Below, in pieces: positions 46,276-58,843 of a stretch of 64,000 nucleotides of DNA. This DNA is from Artocarpus heterophyllus (lineage: Eukaryota; Streptophyta; Magnoliopsida; Rosales; Moraceae): positions 6,147,462 to 6,211,461 of the forward strand of contig CM046341.1 of the NCBI GenBank assembly GCA_025403435.1, given 5' to 3'. Made by a program: the position numbers and the translations under genes. Below the pieces are notes generated by a model. That model was not told the origin of the DNA, made no database searches, and was given only the letters and a program-made list of their open reading frames with translations. Positions within the stretch are counted from its first letter, which is position 1. Every line of letters starts with the position of its first letter.

Positions 46276-47064
46276 TTTGGATTGTTGATAATAACCCCCA
46301 CTCAACATTGCCTTAAAATTCTAAAGCCTACTCTTCCCAGCCAACCCAATGTTGCTAATGGAAGTGAAAAGAGGACTCAAATCTATTGTTTTAATGGCCC
46401 ATAAAGATAGGCCCAAATGTCAATCTTATGTAGAAACCCTTATTCAGCCCTCGGTAAAAAAAACAAAAAAAAAAACAAAAAAAAAAAAGCAAAAAACGTT
46501 TGCTTCCCTTACACGACATCAGATTAGAGTGAAGAAAGAGAAAAAAGTTTCCCAATTTTGTTACTTCGAAGAACACTGCCGATTCCTCTTTTAATTGGTA
46601 ATTTTTTAAAACTTTTGTTTATGTTTTGTTGCTTATTTGTGTTGTTATTTTTATTGTTTTATAGTGATGAAATTGAATATGATAAAGAGATTTAAATATA
46701 GCTTTTTTTCTTTAATAATAATAATAATATAATTTTTCTTAATCATAATTGGGTCTGTCCATTTTAGCCCAGTACATTGCGTAGTATAATGTCCGATAAT
46801 ATCTATCAATCTTATCGTTATACATTAAAGCTCAGATTTATTGAGCTCCTTTTTTTTCTAAAATTCTCCTTTCCCTCTAAATTTCTCTCCCTTTTTTTAA
46901 AATTCGATGCTTGTTCTTAATTTCCAAATCTTCTCTATTGTTTTTTCTCATAAACTCGAATCTCATCCATAATCCTCCAGCCATCTTCAAATTTTAGAAA
47001 GCCACCCTCAAATCTTACACTTCTGTTTTTTATTTCTTTCTTGTTTCTTTTTCTTTGTTTTTCC

Positions 47065-47583
47065 ATGGATCCAAAATACCATCACCTGAGAAAATACTTG
47101 TCATTAACTTCCTAGAAGGTTCTTAAGTAGAAATATAAGTCTAGAGTTATTCAACTGTGAATTCTAATGTGTTTTGGAATCCCCAATGATGTGAGGATGC
47201 GGATCAAAGGAAAATTTTGTTTGAGTGACTTCAACTAGATGGTCGGCTTTTCAGGAATAGATACCAGTCTTAGTACGATGAGAAGAAGAGCTCTTGCTAT
47301 TGAGTCTAGATGCAACACATATGGGCAACAGACTTGTGAGAGTAGTGTTTTTCACTTGGATTTGTGCTAATAAATAGTGAGGATAAAATCCATTTTTGCA
47401 AAGATGGCCTTTTTAAAGTGAACTTAGATAACCTCCATGCTGCTCTTCAGAAATATCCGAGTAGATATGTTCAAGTTGCAATTTCTAATCTTTGACCCAA
47501 ATTCTATGCAGAAAGACAACCTTAGGAATCAAGCATTTAAAGACCCTGTTTGTCAGTTTGTAAGAAAATTAGATGGGGAGTAA
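47065..47583 (+). pseudogene. Decayed copy of the 173-aa Cys4 protein ORF
   Basis: Begins ATGGATCCAAAATACC and ends GATGGGGAGTAA, matching both ends of the intact ORF at 7192-7713 at nearly the same length. Stops interrupt the frame early (CTTCCTAGAAGG near 47110) and repeatedly later. A KRRARA-equivalent segment (about 47278-47300) is still visible, with part of the Cys cluster after it. Confidence 0.9.
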
Positions 47584-48309
47584 ATTCTTAATTCATAGAG
47601 GTAGTTTGAGTGTTTCTGCAAAACAAAAAAAAATGCATTTTGTGTTTTAAGTGTTTGTTTGTTTTTAGGTTGTCATAGTATGTGTTAAAGAATAAATATT
47701 TGTTTTTATTTTATCATTATAGTAGTTGTTAAATATCTGTGTTTATTTTATTTAAAAAAATGTTACCTTGTCAAATGCATCATGTGTTTGTTCTTATTGT
47801 TAGTTTGAAATTTTTAGATGCTAAATGATTTTTCTAGATTCGTGTTGTTTTTGTCAAAAAATTTACAGTATGTCATATGTCTTTTACTGACATTTCTAAA
47901 TTTGTGTTTATTTTTTCAAAAAAATGTACAGTTAAATTTGTTGGGTTTTGTTTGTTTGTTTGCAAATTGTCAAAAGAGTCTTGTTAATCAAAAGTTTGTC
48001 TGATTGCGTATTTATTTTTCAAAATCTGAACTGATTTGGTCCGACTTTTTCTAATATGTACATATCTTATTTTTTGATTTTTCATCTGTCTAATATCATA
48101 TACTATCTTCTTTTCTTACCTGCACATTTGTTTAAATTGTTGAATAATTGCCATCACCTACCTATCATAACTCCTTAGTCCTTTTGCATTTCCATCTTCT
48201 TTAAGATCTCATTCGGGACTCAAAGTTTAGGCAGAGCAGACTTAAGACAAAACCCAAAAAAAAAAAACAAATAGTAAAAAAATGAGTCAGTATGTTTTAG
48301 AAATCAAAC
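47584..48309 (+). other. Spacer of the decayed cassette
   Basis: Corresponds to 7714-8356. It retains the thrice-repeated GTCAAAA...TACAGT-like motif (about 47853-47870, 47915-47932, 47968-47982), and its last 130 bases align well, including AGGCAGAGCAGACTTAAG (48231-48248). Confidence 0.6.
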
Positions 48310-48773
48310 ATGTCTTCCTCCTATTCATCTAGGAAAATCGGAACCATCTATGTCTTTTATGGTCTCAGTCCTAGTAAAGGTAGAGTCTACTTAGAAGCCG
48401 CAGAACACTTAGGACAAGTCCTAGTATGTAGAAAGACTAACTTAATTTAGGAGGAGGTAACTTAGAGTTAATGGAGAATGTAACAATAACAACACATTCT
48501 AAAGGTAGCGATATCGTAGAGATTATCCTTCATCTCCAAGCTAATGAAAAGCTCTATGGGAAAAACCATAGGTAAGAAAGAGAGAGTTTTGAACATCCCT
48601 AAGAGTCTTGAAAACATGATTCATAACGTTGACGCTTTCTTTGCATTTCCTGGTGGTTTCGTAGTTGCTAATAGGAGTCTGTTGGGCATTCACTCTAAAC
48701 TCGTAGCTCTTTTGAATGTAAATAGTTTTTATGATAGTCTTTTAAAGTTTTTAGGTTACGCTATAGAAGAAAA

Positions 48774-49033
48774 TAAAAATTTGTATGGATGGAATAACAA
48801 TTGCTCACACATTCATTTTATTCGTTGATCGTGAAAACAAAATATATACAATCATGTGTTACATGAAAAGACTATAAACAAGGAAGCTGACAAAAACAAC
48901 AACTAATCACTGAAAGATATATATGGCAATGTATTGAAATTGAATATGCATCCTCAATCAATTAAATCCCACAAATCTTGTGAGTGTTGATGAAATTCTC
49001 TAAATTGGTGCTAAGTCCATGATTCTTGCAATA
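48774..49033 (-). repeat. 3' LTR of the Copia element
   Basis: 260 bp, direct repeat of 53334-53592. The outer terminal dinucleotide has mutated (plus-strand TAAAAATTTG against TGAAAATTTG). Confidence 0.92.
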
Positions 49034-49264
49034 GCCTCCCTCAAGCTGTGATGTTTATGGAAACACATCAAAGCTTGCTGTCACTAGAGAATCGTGGACT
49101 GCACGCCTCCGTCAAGCTGAGAACGTGTTTCCAAAACCAATGAGCTTCAGTATAGTTTGGAACTGATCATGGCTGAGACCTTTGGTGGAAATATCAGCTA
49201 GTTGTAAGTGGGATGGCACATAATTGAAGACTAGCATTTTGTCTTCATACTTCTTACGAACAAA

Positions 49265-52200
49265 CTAGCAATCCAATTCGATGTGTTTGGTGCGCTCGTG
49301 AAAAACAAAATTTGTAGCAATATGGATAGCTGACTTGTTATCACAGTGGAGCGTAATCAGACGTGACACATCAACGAACATGTCTTTGAAGATGTAAGTA
49401 AGCCAAACAATCTCCTTAGTAACCTTTGCCATTGCTCGGTATTCGGCCTCAGCTGACGAAAGAGAGATGGTTGGTCGTTGCTTAAAACGCCAAGTTAATG
49501 GAGCATTACCAAGAAATGTGATAAATCCTGTAGTGGACCGTCGGGTTATGGGACAGGCCCCCCAATTAGCATCGCAGTAGGCCTTCAATGTAAGATTGTT
49601 GTTGTATGGATAAAAAACTCCTTTGTCTAGAGTAGTTTTGATGTATCGAACCACCCGTTTCGCCATGTCCATGTGCGGTTTCCTTGGCTGCTGAAGGAAT
49701 TGACTAAGGAGGTGCACAACATATGAAAGGTCTGGTCGGGTCAACGTTAAGTAAAGAAGTCTCCCAATCAATCTTCTATGGTTTAATGCATCATCAACAA
49801 GATCACCAATGTCTGCTGAGATCCCATGTTGCTGTGGGATTGGTGTGTCGACCTTTCGAGAATTTTCAAGGTCTACTTCTTCAATAATATCCTGGGCATA
49901 TTTGTGTTGATGGAGAAAATGCCATCTCTAGTACATGCTAATTCAAGCCCAAGGAAATAATTCAAAATTCCCAAGTCTTTGATTTGAAATTGGTTCTTGA
50001 GATACTGCTTGAACTGAGCATATTTCATTGCTTTATTCCCTGTTATTATGAGGTCATCAACATATACCAAAACGATCAACATGTCATCTCCCTTAATCAT
50101 TGTACAAAGTGAGTTGTCGGAATCACTTTGCCTGAAACCATAAGCTAGCAAAACTTTAGAAAATTTTCCAAACCATTGGCGAGATGCTTGCTTGAGTCCA
50201 TATAGAGACTTGTGAAGTCGGCATACAAGTTTCTCATTTGGACAATGGAGCCCTTGTGGATGTTTCATGTACACTTCTTCATCAAGATCGCCATTGAGAA
50301 ATGCATTGTTGACACCCATCTTATGTAATTCCCATCTTTTACTCGCAGCGACAGCTATAAGGCATTTAACCGAGGCAAACTTGGCGACAGGAGCAAATAT
50401 CTCGTTGTAGTCCAAACCTTTAACTTGACTATAGCCTTTTGCAACGCGGCGTGCCTTGTATTTGTTAATCGATCCATTCGGGTGCCGCTTGAGTTTGAAC
50501 ACCCACTTAGACCCTATGGCACGTTTTCCTTTTGGTAGCTCTACAAGACTCCATGTGTGGTTAGCATTGAGAGCCTGTAGTTCTTGTGCCATTGCCTCTC
50601 GCCATTTGGGATGTTGAGAAGTTTCTTCAAAATTACTTGGCTCAAGTGTGGTAAGGTCTGCAAGTTCTTCATTGGCAGCTATGTTAGGAGCAAAAGAAGT
50701 GAATTAAGAGTTACCTTGCATGGTTAGATGGCTCGGGTGGCTAAGCTGCAGAGGGGGACTTACATAACTTGCAACATTGAGAACATAGTCCTTGAGATAT
50801 TTAGGAGGACGTTTTGCTCGTGTTGACCTTCCTTCCTCCATGGGCCTCTCTTAATGATTATCCACTACAATTGGATCATTTGATTGATCTTCTTGTTGTA
50901 TTGTGTCTTCTAAGACTTTATCAACATCCTCGGCTTCAAGTTCCTCATCAAGAAAGTTGCTTGGCACTATAAGTCTTTCAGTTGCATCATTTTCTTTCCC
51001 ATGCCTACTATCATGAAAGGGAAATGAATTTTCATAGAAAACCACATCTCGTGATTCAATGATTTTCTTTGTTGCAATCTCAAGTGCCTTATATCCTTTC
51101 TTTCCCGGTGTGTAACCAAGAAAGACACAGCGCCTGGATCGTGCTTCAAATTTATCAAGAGGTTTTGGTTTGTTAGAAACGTAACACAAGCATCCAAACA
51201 CGCTCAAATGATCATATGTTGGTTTATTATGAAAAAGTACCTCATATGAAGTTTTTCCATCAAGACTCGAACTCGGCATCATGTTTATCAAATATGCAGC
51301 TGTCTTGATGCATTCTCCCCAATAATATATGGGAACATTGGACTGAAATTTGAAAGCACGTGCAACTTCAAGCAGATGGCGGTGTTTTCTCTCCACAACA
51401 CCATTTTGTTACAGGGTGTGTGGGCATGTTGTTTGATGAAGGATTCCTTCATCGAATATGGATCTTTTGAAATTCCTGGAGAGAAACTCGGGTGCATTAT
51501 TAGATCTGATCTTCTTAACTTGTTTCCCAAATTGAGTTTTGATCATCTTAACAAAGTGCTCAAATAGTATGGGAGCTTTGGCCTTGGTTTTCATTAAGTA
51601 TACACTTCTAGAAAAATCATCAACTAGTGTAAGGAAGTATGCATGCCCATCTTGTGTTTTAGCATGATAAAGACCCCATGTATCCATAGGAATAAGATCA
51701 AAAATATTTTCAGATTTATTGCTTCCAACATAAAATTTCTTTGACATTGCTTGGCATGGTGGCAAATATCACAAGGCCCCGTCCTCTTTTTATTTTCAGA
51801 AACAGAAACATTAAAAACATCTTTCATTCTAGCTATGGGTAAATGTCCTAATCTGCAATGAAAAAGCTCATCTTGCACACTTGATTTTGCCATGCATTTT
51901 CTTCTTCGAGGGTCTTGACATAGCTGGTAAAGTCCCCCTCTTAGCCTACCCGTTCCAATCACCATCTTGTTTGCAAGGTCCTGAATAACACATTCATTTT
52001 GTTGAAAAACAACAAAACAATTTAGATCTCGTGTTAACTTGCTAATAGATATCAAGTTACAATTGAAATTGGGTAAGTACAATGCATGTTTCAGCAAATT
52101 TAAATCATTTATTTTAACATCTCCACTCATGGTTGTCTCTGCCTTTTTTCCATTTGGCAAAGAAACCTTGATTGGTCTAGGGAGGCTATTGGCTTCTATA

Positions 52201-53293
52201 AACAAGGTTGCATCTGATATGATATGGTTAGTTGCACCACTGTCAAGAAGCCAAATTGTTTCTTTTACTTTACCAATGAAGTTCACACTGGAATTGGTAT
52301 GATTCTCTTTTGCCAACAACGCTAGCAACTGGTTGTATTGTTCTTGTGTGAATGGGCTCTGTTGATGCGTTGTGCTCATCTGAACAACAGCGGCTTCTTT
52401 GTCTTTTCCATCTACAACAACTACATGAGCAGTGTTCTTGCTCTTCCTTCTTCCTTGCCAATTGGATGGATAGCCCACTATTTCAAGCAATTATCCTTGA
52501 TGTGTCCAATTTTGTTGCAGTGTTCACACCTAGGTCTTTTGCCTTGTTCCTGGTCCTTTTTTACGTTGACCTTGAAAGCAGCTGGCTCGCTCGTGTGCAT
52601 ATGTCCAATGGTGATTTCCTCTGCAGTCAACAGTGAGCATGCATTCAGCAAACTCGGTAGTGGCTCTTTGTAGAGGATATTTGATCTTACCACACCAAAA
52701 ACTTCATTGAGGCCCATGAGAAACTGATGTAATCTTTCCTCTTCCTTTTCTCTAGCAGCTACCCCATAAGTACAACCAGTACACTTTGCATCATGGGGCC
52801 TAGAAAATGAATTCAATTGCTCCCACAAGCCTTTCATTTTGGCATAGTATGCTGCAATTGTCATGTCTCCTTGACGTGTGTTGACTATCTCCCGTTTGAT
52901 CTCTTGGATTCTTGGACCACTTCCCTAAGAAAATCTCTCTTCCAATTCCTTCCACATGCCTCTGGCTGTATCGTGACACACGACGCTACAATGTAGCTCC
53001 TCGTTGAGAGAATTAAGGATCCAAGATATCACCATGGAATTACAGGTGATCCAATCTTCTTCATCTGGATCTCCTTCAGTCGGTTTTGATAGTCTACCAT
53101 CTATAAACACCATTTTGTGTTTTGAAATCAAAGCATTTGTGACAGCCCTCGTCCATGTTGGATAGTTCGTTCCCTTGAGCATATGCGTGACAAGTTGGTC
53201 TCCTGGCCTATCTGAATTGCTCAATCGATAGTGTAATGCCTTGTTAGTCTTCGTTGCTCCAGTTGTCCTCACAGTGGTAGTCTCTGCTGCCAT
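49265..53293 (-). pseudogene. Copia gag-pol, decayed
   Basis: The gag start is at 53293 (MAAETTTVRTTGATKTNK). A CAG-to-TAG-type stop falls at about 52925 inside gag (after ELEERFS); the zinc knuckle CEHCNKIGHIKDNC is at about 52520-52480. A frameshift near 52480 precedes protease (WLLDSGATNHI) and the GAG-pre-integrase region (CRLGHL ... CDICHHAKQ). Another break near 51760-51620 falls in the integrase core (VDDFSRSVYL; RSNNAPEFLS, where Asp is expected before NAPEF). Reverse transcriptase 50592-49873 has the active-site YVDD (VLVYVDDLI). RNase H 49771-49265 has YCDANWG, SSAEAEYRA and HCDNKSAIHIA. Order and motifs are unambiguous Copia; multiple lesions make it inactive. Confidence 0.95.
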
Positions 53294-53333
53294 TTTTAAT
53301 GAATTTTGTAAGCAATCGACTGCTCCGATACCA

Positions 53334-53592
53334 TGAAAATTTGTATGGATGGAATAACAATTGCTCACACATTCATTTATTCATTGATCGTGAAAACAAA
53401 ATATATACAATCATGTGTTACAAGAAAAGGCTATAAACAAGGAAACTGACAAAAGCAGAAACTAATCAATGAAAGATATATATGGCAACGTATTGAAATT
53501 GAATATGCATCCTCAATCAATTAAATCCCACAAATCTTGTGAGTGTTGACGAAACTCTCTAAATTGGTGCTAAGTCCATGATTCTTGCAATA
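53334..53592 (-). repeat. 5' LTR of the Copia element
   Basis: 259 bp, followed inward on the minus strand by TGGTATCGGAGC, a one-mismatch initiator-Met primer site. Confidence 0.92.
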
Positions 53593-54060
53593 CAAAACTT
53601 CATTGTAAAGTCGGGGAAACAAATCTTTGTTACTGCTTCAACAGCCAAAGAGCTGCTTAACAAAATGCAAGTCATTCATCCGGAGTTCGACACTGTAGCA
53701 TCCAAGCTTGATTATAAGAAAGAAAGTAGGATGCGACCATTGGATTTAAACTTCCACCTATAATCTTTTCATTTTACTTACAACATGTTCATCTGTATTT
53801 CTTATGTCTTGAATTATCACAATTCTCCACATCTTGTCTTTTTTTTTTTTGGTGACATGTATTGTTAAAGCCTTTTAGATTCATTGACTTTAGTGTCGTG
53901 ATAGCTGATATTTTGAAGTAACTAATACTCTTTAAATGCATAGGTCTGATGTCTTTATCAATACTTCTGTAATCTTCGTACATGCATGATTAAAATAATT
54001 GATTATATGGAACACTTTATATTCTCAAAACGTATTTATATCATATCTATAAACTCTTAT

Positions 54061-54711
54061 GTATTATTTAAATACACCTTTTTAATATAAATACTTACGT
54101 TGTTTATTTTGTTGTTATTATTATTATTATTATTACTACTACTACTACTACTACTACTATTACTACGTAACATAACATCCTTAATCTAATTATTTAAACA
54201 ATAAAGGATTTAAAACCGACATAAACAGCATATATACTTCTCTTGATATATGTTTAAATAATTTTGATAAAAAAAATTCAGCCCTTTGTCTCAAAATCCT
54301 AGCTCCATCACGGCTTTCAATAACTTGCCCAACTTGCTTTAGTTGGGTTTTGATACGTCACCAAGTTTCTTCCTCCAATTGCGATTAATACCGTTGGATT
54401 TTAACCTTGTTCATCAGGGCATAAGAAATCCATGGAAATATTTATAGCAACCCTTCCAAGATCAAAACAAAAACCTATATGTATATTACAAGCACAATGG
54501 ATATGCAAGACTTTATGTAAAAACAATGAATCACCCTCCTCTGTTTATGAACTACAGAGACACAATTTCATCACTAAAAGGAAAATCTTGCAAACAACAA
54601 TGAATCCCAATCAACAGGCCCCATTTTCACACACCCCCTTCGGCTGGGCAATAAAAAAGCCCATCATTCCAATTCATCAACACAAATAACTGAAGGATGA
54701 ACAGACATAGT
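54061..54711. other. Spacer with ATT/TAC microsatellite
   Basis: Between the decayed cassette and the kinase stop codon. It contains a compound microsatellite (ATT)n then (TAC)n at about 54113-54167. The part near 54420-54711 is probably the kinase 3' untranslated region. Confidence 0.55.
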
Positions 54712-57700
54712 TTAGGGACCACGAGCGCGGCGAAGACAGAAACAACCGGAAGCTTGGTCATCAGGTATCATCCCTCCTCCTTTACTTGTATCAATGGCTT
54801 CCAGCAATCTGACCACCTCGTCCATTTCCGGACGTTTGTCTGCGTTTCCATCCCAGCATTTGCGCATGATGTTTGCTAAAGAACTTGGACAGCATCTTGG
54901 AATTTCCGGTCGTAAATTCTGTTAACAGAACCATGCAATGTAAGCTTTCAATGGCAGACTTAGATCCTCAAAGTATGCATAGACTTGCAAGATACAAAAG
55001 ATGAAAATAAAATTGCCATAGGGACATGTTTACTTTTCCGTTTACATGAATGGGACCCATGCATGCTGTGACGTACAACAACAGGAATGGCAAATTAAAG
55101 GGATTCACATGATTTTACTTATTTAAAAAGAATAATGAGTAAAGGGAATGTTGAACTTAACTCTCCCCTTGGTCTTTTTTTCCCGGTTAAGTGGAATAAA
55201 CAGGGATTTACCTATATGTCCATGTGAAGCCAGTTATTATTTAATTATGCACGAGGGAATTCTAGTAATTAAATAGATAAGATTCTTATTCTTAAGTTTA
55301 GTAAACACTAGAAAAGGAATTGGATGTTTTACTATTCCACGTTGATAGGCCCAATGAGAATGCGTTGGTCAGGTTGGTTCATACCAGGAAACGGGCAAAA
55401 GGGTAAATGAGGGAGCTGGGAAGAAACGACAGCCGCTTAGGAAGTGCTTGTTTTAGCCGAGGTGGGGCCCGGGTTGTTATGGGTTTTGATGTTGTAAAAG
55501 GTGTGAGGTGAGGAACGTATTTTTATCTAGATTCAGTAGTGTACTGAGGGAGGGTGAGAGGTTCTTGAAACCTTCTCTTATCTTGTTTCTTTTCCTTTAT
55601 TTTCCAGATATCTTGTACCAGTTTCCATTTTCAGTGAACAATAGTGACAGAGAATCACTATTATCTATGTTTTGCATCAAATTTGGAATAAATTCCCCAA
55701 AATTCCTTTGCTACAATAGTAGGAACCTAACACGCTAAAAAGGGAATCGATGGTCTTCATTCTTGTTCCTTTAATTATCTCTCCAAACTCATTACATTCC
55801 ATTACTGTCTTGGTTAAAAAAATAAAAATAAACGAAAATAAAGCGCTGGAAGTTCCTATACTACCACTTGACCCAACTAAAAACTTTAAGCTGAATCCTA
55901 ATTCCTTCCTATTTGGCCATTGGACGTTTTTCTAATCAAGTCAATGAAAAGGGAATAATAACTAAAAAGAGTCTAGGTTAAAGCAGATGCCACAGTTTCA
56001 GTAACCTTTTATCTCCAACGTATATAAGAGACTTATAAAGTTACACGTGAGCATGCATATATCAATTTCTAAATCATTTGATTTTGTTAGCCATCATTTA
56101 ACGTGTTTGCATAGCAAGAAAAGATGGTTACCTTAATTCTTCTCCTATAAAAATTTCAGTCATTGTAGATTTAGAAGTTACTTTGAATTTAGCTAGGAAA
56201 GTAAAAATGTGACATAACAGATCTACGACGGAAAAAAAAAAAAAAAAAAAAAAACGCGATACACATCCTTTCAATGGTACCCAGCACCACTACTCAAAAT
56301 GAATAGAACCCACATGTGGGGCCCACAAGTGGGACCTACTACATGTGAGTTGTGGTGCCCACCACCACTATAGTTTTTCCCTTGGACCAGTCATTGGCTA
56401 AACTGACCTGTCGGACGACTGCAGATGATATATCAACAAAGCTAAGGTCCGGGTAGGGCATATCGCAGCAATAAATCTCCCATAAGCATATACCGAAGCT
56501 GTACACGTCACATCTTCGATTATAAGGCTTGCCTTCAAGAACCTACACAAATGAAGATATTTATATTGTTTTTAGTTTCCGTAACTATAACATTTCAACC
56601 TAAAACTGAAGACAACATCTCAACACATGATAATCTTTTTTGATTAATATGAGACACAAATTGAAATAGAAGATAATTTTCTCTTGCTTATGTTATGGAA
56701 TGATGTTCATCTAGATAAAGACAAACTGAGTTTTTAACAAGGCATATACCTCTGGGGCCATGTATCCAAGAGTGCCAGTTTCACCAGTCATGTCCCTGGG
56801 ATTTTGAGCTTCGACACGAGCAACACCAAAATCAGCTATTTTCAGATTTCTATGTGCATCTAGCAACATATTCTCTGTTTTGACATCACGATGTACGAAC
56901 TTCTTCGAGTGCAGATAGCTAAGTCTGCATAAGTGAAAACAAGAAATGATACTTTTAGTAAGGGAAGTTGCTATTATAAGCCGAAATAGGCAAAGAATGT
57001 AAAGGAACAAAACTTACCCTCTAGAGAGGTCCAATGCAAGTTGAATCACAACTTTAAAGGCAAGCTTCTTGCGCCTATTTCTTATTAAGAATTGTTTGAG
57101 TGTCCCACTGGGAAGATACTCCACAACCACACAACACGCCTTTGAAGGATGGGAACCATAACCATCTGATGGATTTTTGGGAGGAATCTTAAGATCTGAA
57201 GCTCCCATTGAAGCCCCAACAAACTGAAACCAAAATTTGAAAAAGTATATTTAACCAATCAGAAATATGATAAACATAAGAACTCAACTTATTCAATATT
57301 GAGAGACTAAGGGATGACATATTTTACTATAGACGGTACAAGATTACAAAGCTGCAATGCAAATTTCTCTTATTGAAAAGCAACCATACAATCCGTAGTT
57401 GAAAAGTTTTCTCATGTAAATGTGAAAAGAATCAAAATGAAAAAAGTTAAAAAACAAGAGTTCGTACTTTGGTGACATTAGGATGGTCAAGCTTGTGCCA
57501 AACGGCAACCTCTTGCCGAAATGACGCCCGCATAGCAGCTGTTTCAGCAGACGTTGCAAGACCATCCTCTCCCCAGTCCAACACCTTCACTGTTGAATTT
57601 GAGACATCCTCACATCAAGAATTTGGTATGATTATCAGCAGTTCTCAATAGCTAACGGTAACACTTAAAGTAAAGAAGTGAATAATAAATTTAAACATTA

Positions 57701-58843
57701 ACTCAATTAGTTGTATACCCTGTTTCAATCTTTGGACAGTAAACAATAAACAATGAAGCATACACCACAGAATCGTTACAGAACCATACCGCATCCCGGT
57801 TTCGAATACCGTACTACATGTGTATTTCTACCCTGTTCTTCACCAATTTCTAACCCACCACAAGTTGCCACAAATAAATGCTATTATGCAAAGTAAACCC
57901 TTCCGTAGTCCATTTATTTCCTGTCTACCAAACGCAGGGATCTAAGAACAACATATAGTTTTTCTTTCACATAGGTAACCAAAATCAAGCAGGATTCGAT
58001 AATTCAAATCCCGCAACTGACTTTATCATTCTCCTTGGTGCGAATATCAGTCCAACACCATAAGCTACTTAGAATTTGACATGAAAAGCTTTCTAAACTC
58101 AAAAATAAAAACAAAAATGTGAACTAATTATAAGTTATGACCTTGCAAATCAATGATGTATTCTACAAACTCACAAACACATCAATGTGAGTGCATCAAT
58201 CATAATTATCGCCCTGGCGAGAGTATCATGCGAAGCATGAAAGGTTAGATAAAACCATAACAGTCTAAGCCGTGAGTTGTAACATGTGCAAGCTCTTCTA
58301 ATTTCCTTCTCTATCATAACAAAATTCTGTAATAGATTTAATTCCCACATTAAGGGTGAACCACTTTAAATCTTATGCATGCTTCTTTGTTCGTTGTTTT
58401 GGATTTTATCGCTTTCAGTACAAGAATCAGGACATCCAACTCTTAACAATCAATCGTAATCCAAACAAGTTGAAACAAAATAACAAGATTGCAATATGGA
58501 AATTTATTAAACTTAAATTAAAAAAAAAAAAAAAAGGATTAAAGAATGATACAATACCTGCAACATCTTGGGTATCATAAGTACCCCTATATACAGTACC
58601 ATAAGTCCCTTGAGCCACAACATATCTTACATCCAATTTGGACAAATCAATCTCCCACTCTTCCTTTGGCCTTTGGTTGTTGCTGTTTCTCGAGAAAACT
58701 TTGCTGAAATGCTTCTCCAACTGTATATCCAAGTTCTTCAAATCAATTTGATCTGCTCTGAAGATCATGTCTTTGCTACTAACACTTCCTGTGCCATTCA
58801 TCTTCGAATCCGCTTTGACATCCTCAGTTGTTTTGGAATCCAT
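54712..58843 (-). CDS. Raf-like (MAPKKK group C) serine/threonine protein kinase, At3g22750-like
   Basis: Six exons, all GT-AG and in phase: 58843-58558, 57589-57468, 57223-57018, 56924-56750, 56542-56408, 54918-54712 (stop TAA 54714-54712). Joined, they give 376 aa. N-terminal segment with [18 protein letters not shown] typical of this plant subfamily, Gly loop GTYGTVYRG (79-87), catalytic Lys97, [13 protein letters not shown], catalytic loop HRDVKTEN with Asp218, DFG at 236-238, activation segment [33 protein letters not shown], and C-terminal [11 protein letters not shown] with a Cys pair that might be acylated (inference). All catalytic residues are present. Start MDSKTTED chosen; an in-frame Met lies ten codons upstream (MGRSVFG). 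Substrate unknown. Order relative to HMT agrees with Arabidopsis At3g22740-At3g22750. Confidence 0.95.
56281..56360. repeat. Imperfect hairpin in kinase intron 5
   Basis: CAGCACCACTACTCA near 56282 pairs imperfectly with TGAGTTGTGGTGCC at about 56346, and the middle contains CCCACATGTGGGGCCCAC. It might be a small fold-back element remnant. A poly-A run of 24 bases (about 56231-56254) lies just upstream. Confidence 0.4.

Larger units (their letters stand above)
48774..53592 (-). mobile_element. Ty1/Copia retrotransposon inserted in the decayed LOG copy
   Basis: 4819 bp on the minus strand. LTRs of 260 bp (48774-49033) and 259 bp (53334-53592), about 4% different by eye. Near-perfect 5-bp target duplication: GAAAA at 48769-48773, CAAAA at 53593-53597. 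Primer site for initiator-Met tRNA at 53322-53333 and a purine tract (GAGGGAGGC) beside the 3' LTR at 49034-49042. Domain order gag, protease, integrase, reverse transcriptase, RNase H identifies Copia. Several disabling mutations make it defective. Confidence 0.95.
48310..53763 (+). pseudogene. Decayed LOG-like gene, split by a Copia element
   Basis: Left part 48310-48773 and right part 53598-53763 (stop TAA 53761-53763) together match the LOG ORF at 8357-9007 end to end. The PGG motif is partly kept (AFPGGF), but the GTLEE part is altered by a small deletion. An early TAG follows the first eight codons, and frames shift several times. The C-terminal piece (KQIFVTASTAKELLNKMQV) is well preserved. 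As in the intact copy, no Arg is present at the expected catalytic position (NIPKSLEN), so that change predates the split of the two copies. Confidence 0.9.
47065..54060 (+). mobile_element. Decayed second copy of the Cys4-protein/LOG cargo cassette
   Basis: Collinear with 7192 to about 9300 of the young retrotransposon once the Copia insertion (48774-53592 plus one target duplication) is set aside: first ORF, motif-bearing spacer, LOG ORF, 3' tail. Similarity fades after about 54060 and upstream of about 47040. No LTRs like those at 3755/9963 were found on either side, so this copy either lost its LTRs or came from a related carrier with different ends. It lies 650 bp beyond the 3' end of the convergent kinase gene. 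Confidence 0.85.

Noticed and set aside
46024..46404. 126-codon open frame with a poly Tyr-Ile stretch
   Set aside because: It is mostly translation of a TA microsatellite.
47065..54060. The decayed cassette as a second full LTR element of the same family
   Set aside because: No sequence resembling the 1978-bp LTR, primer site or purine tract was found on either side, so only the cassette is claimed.
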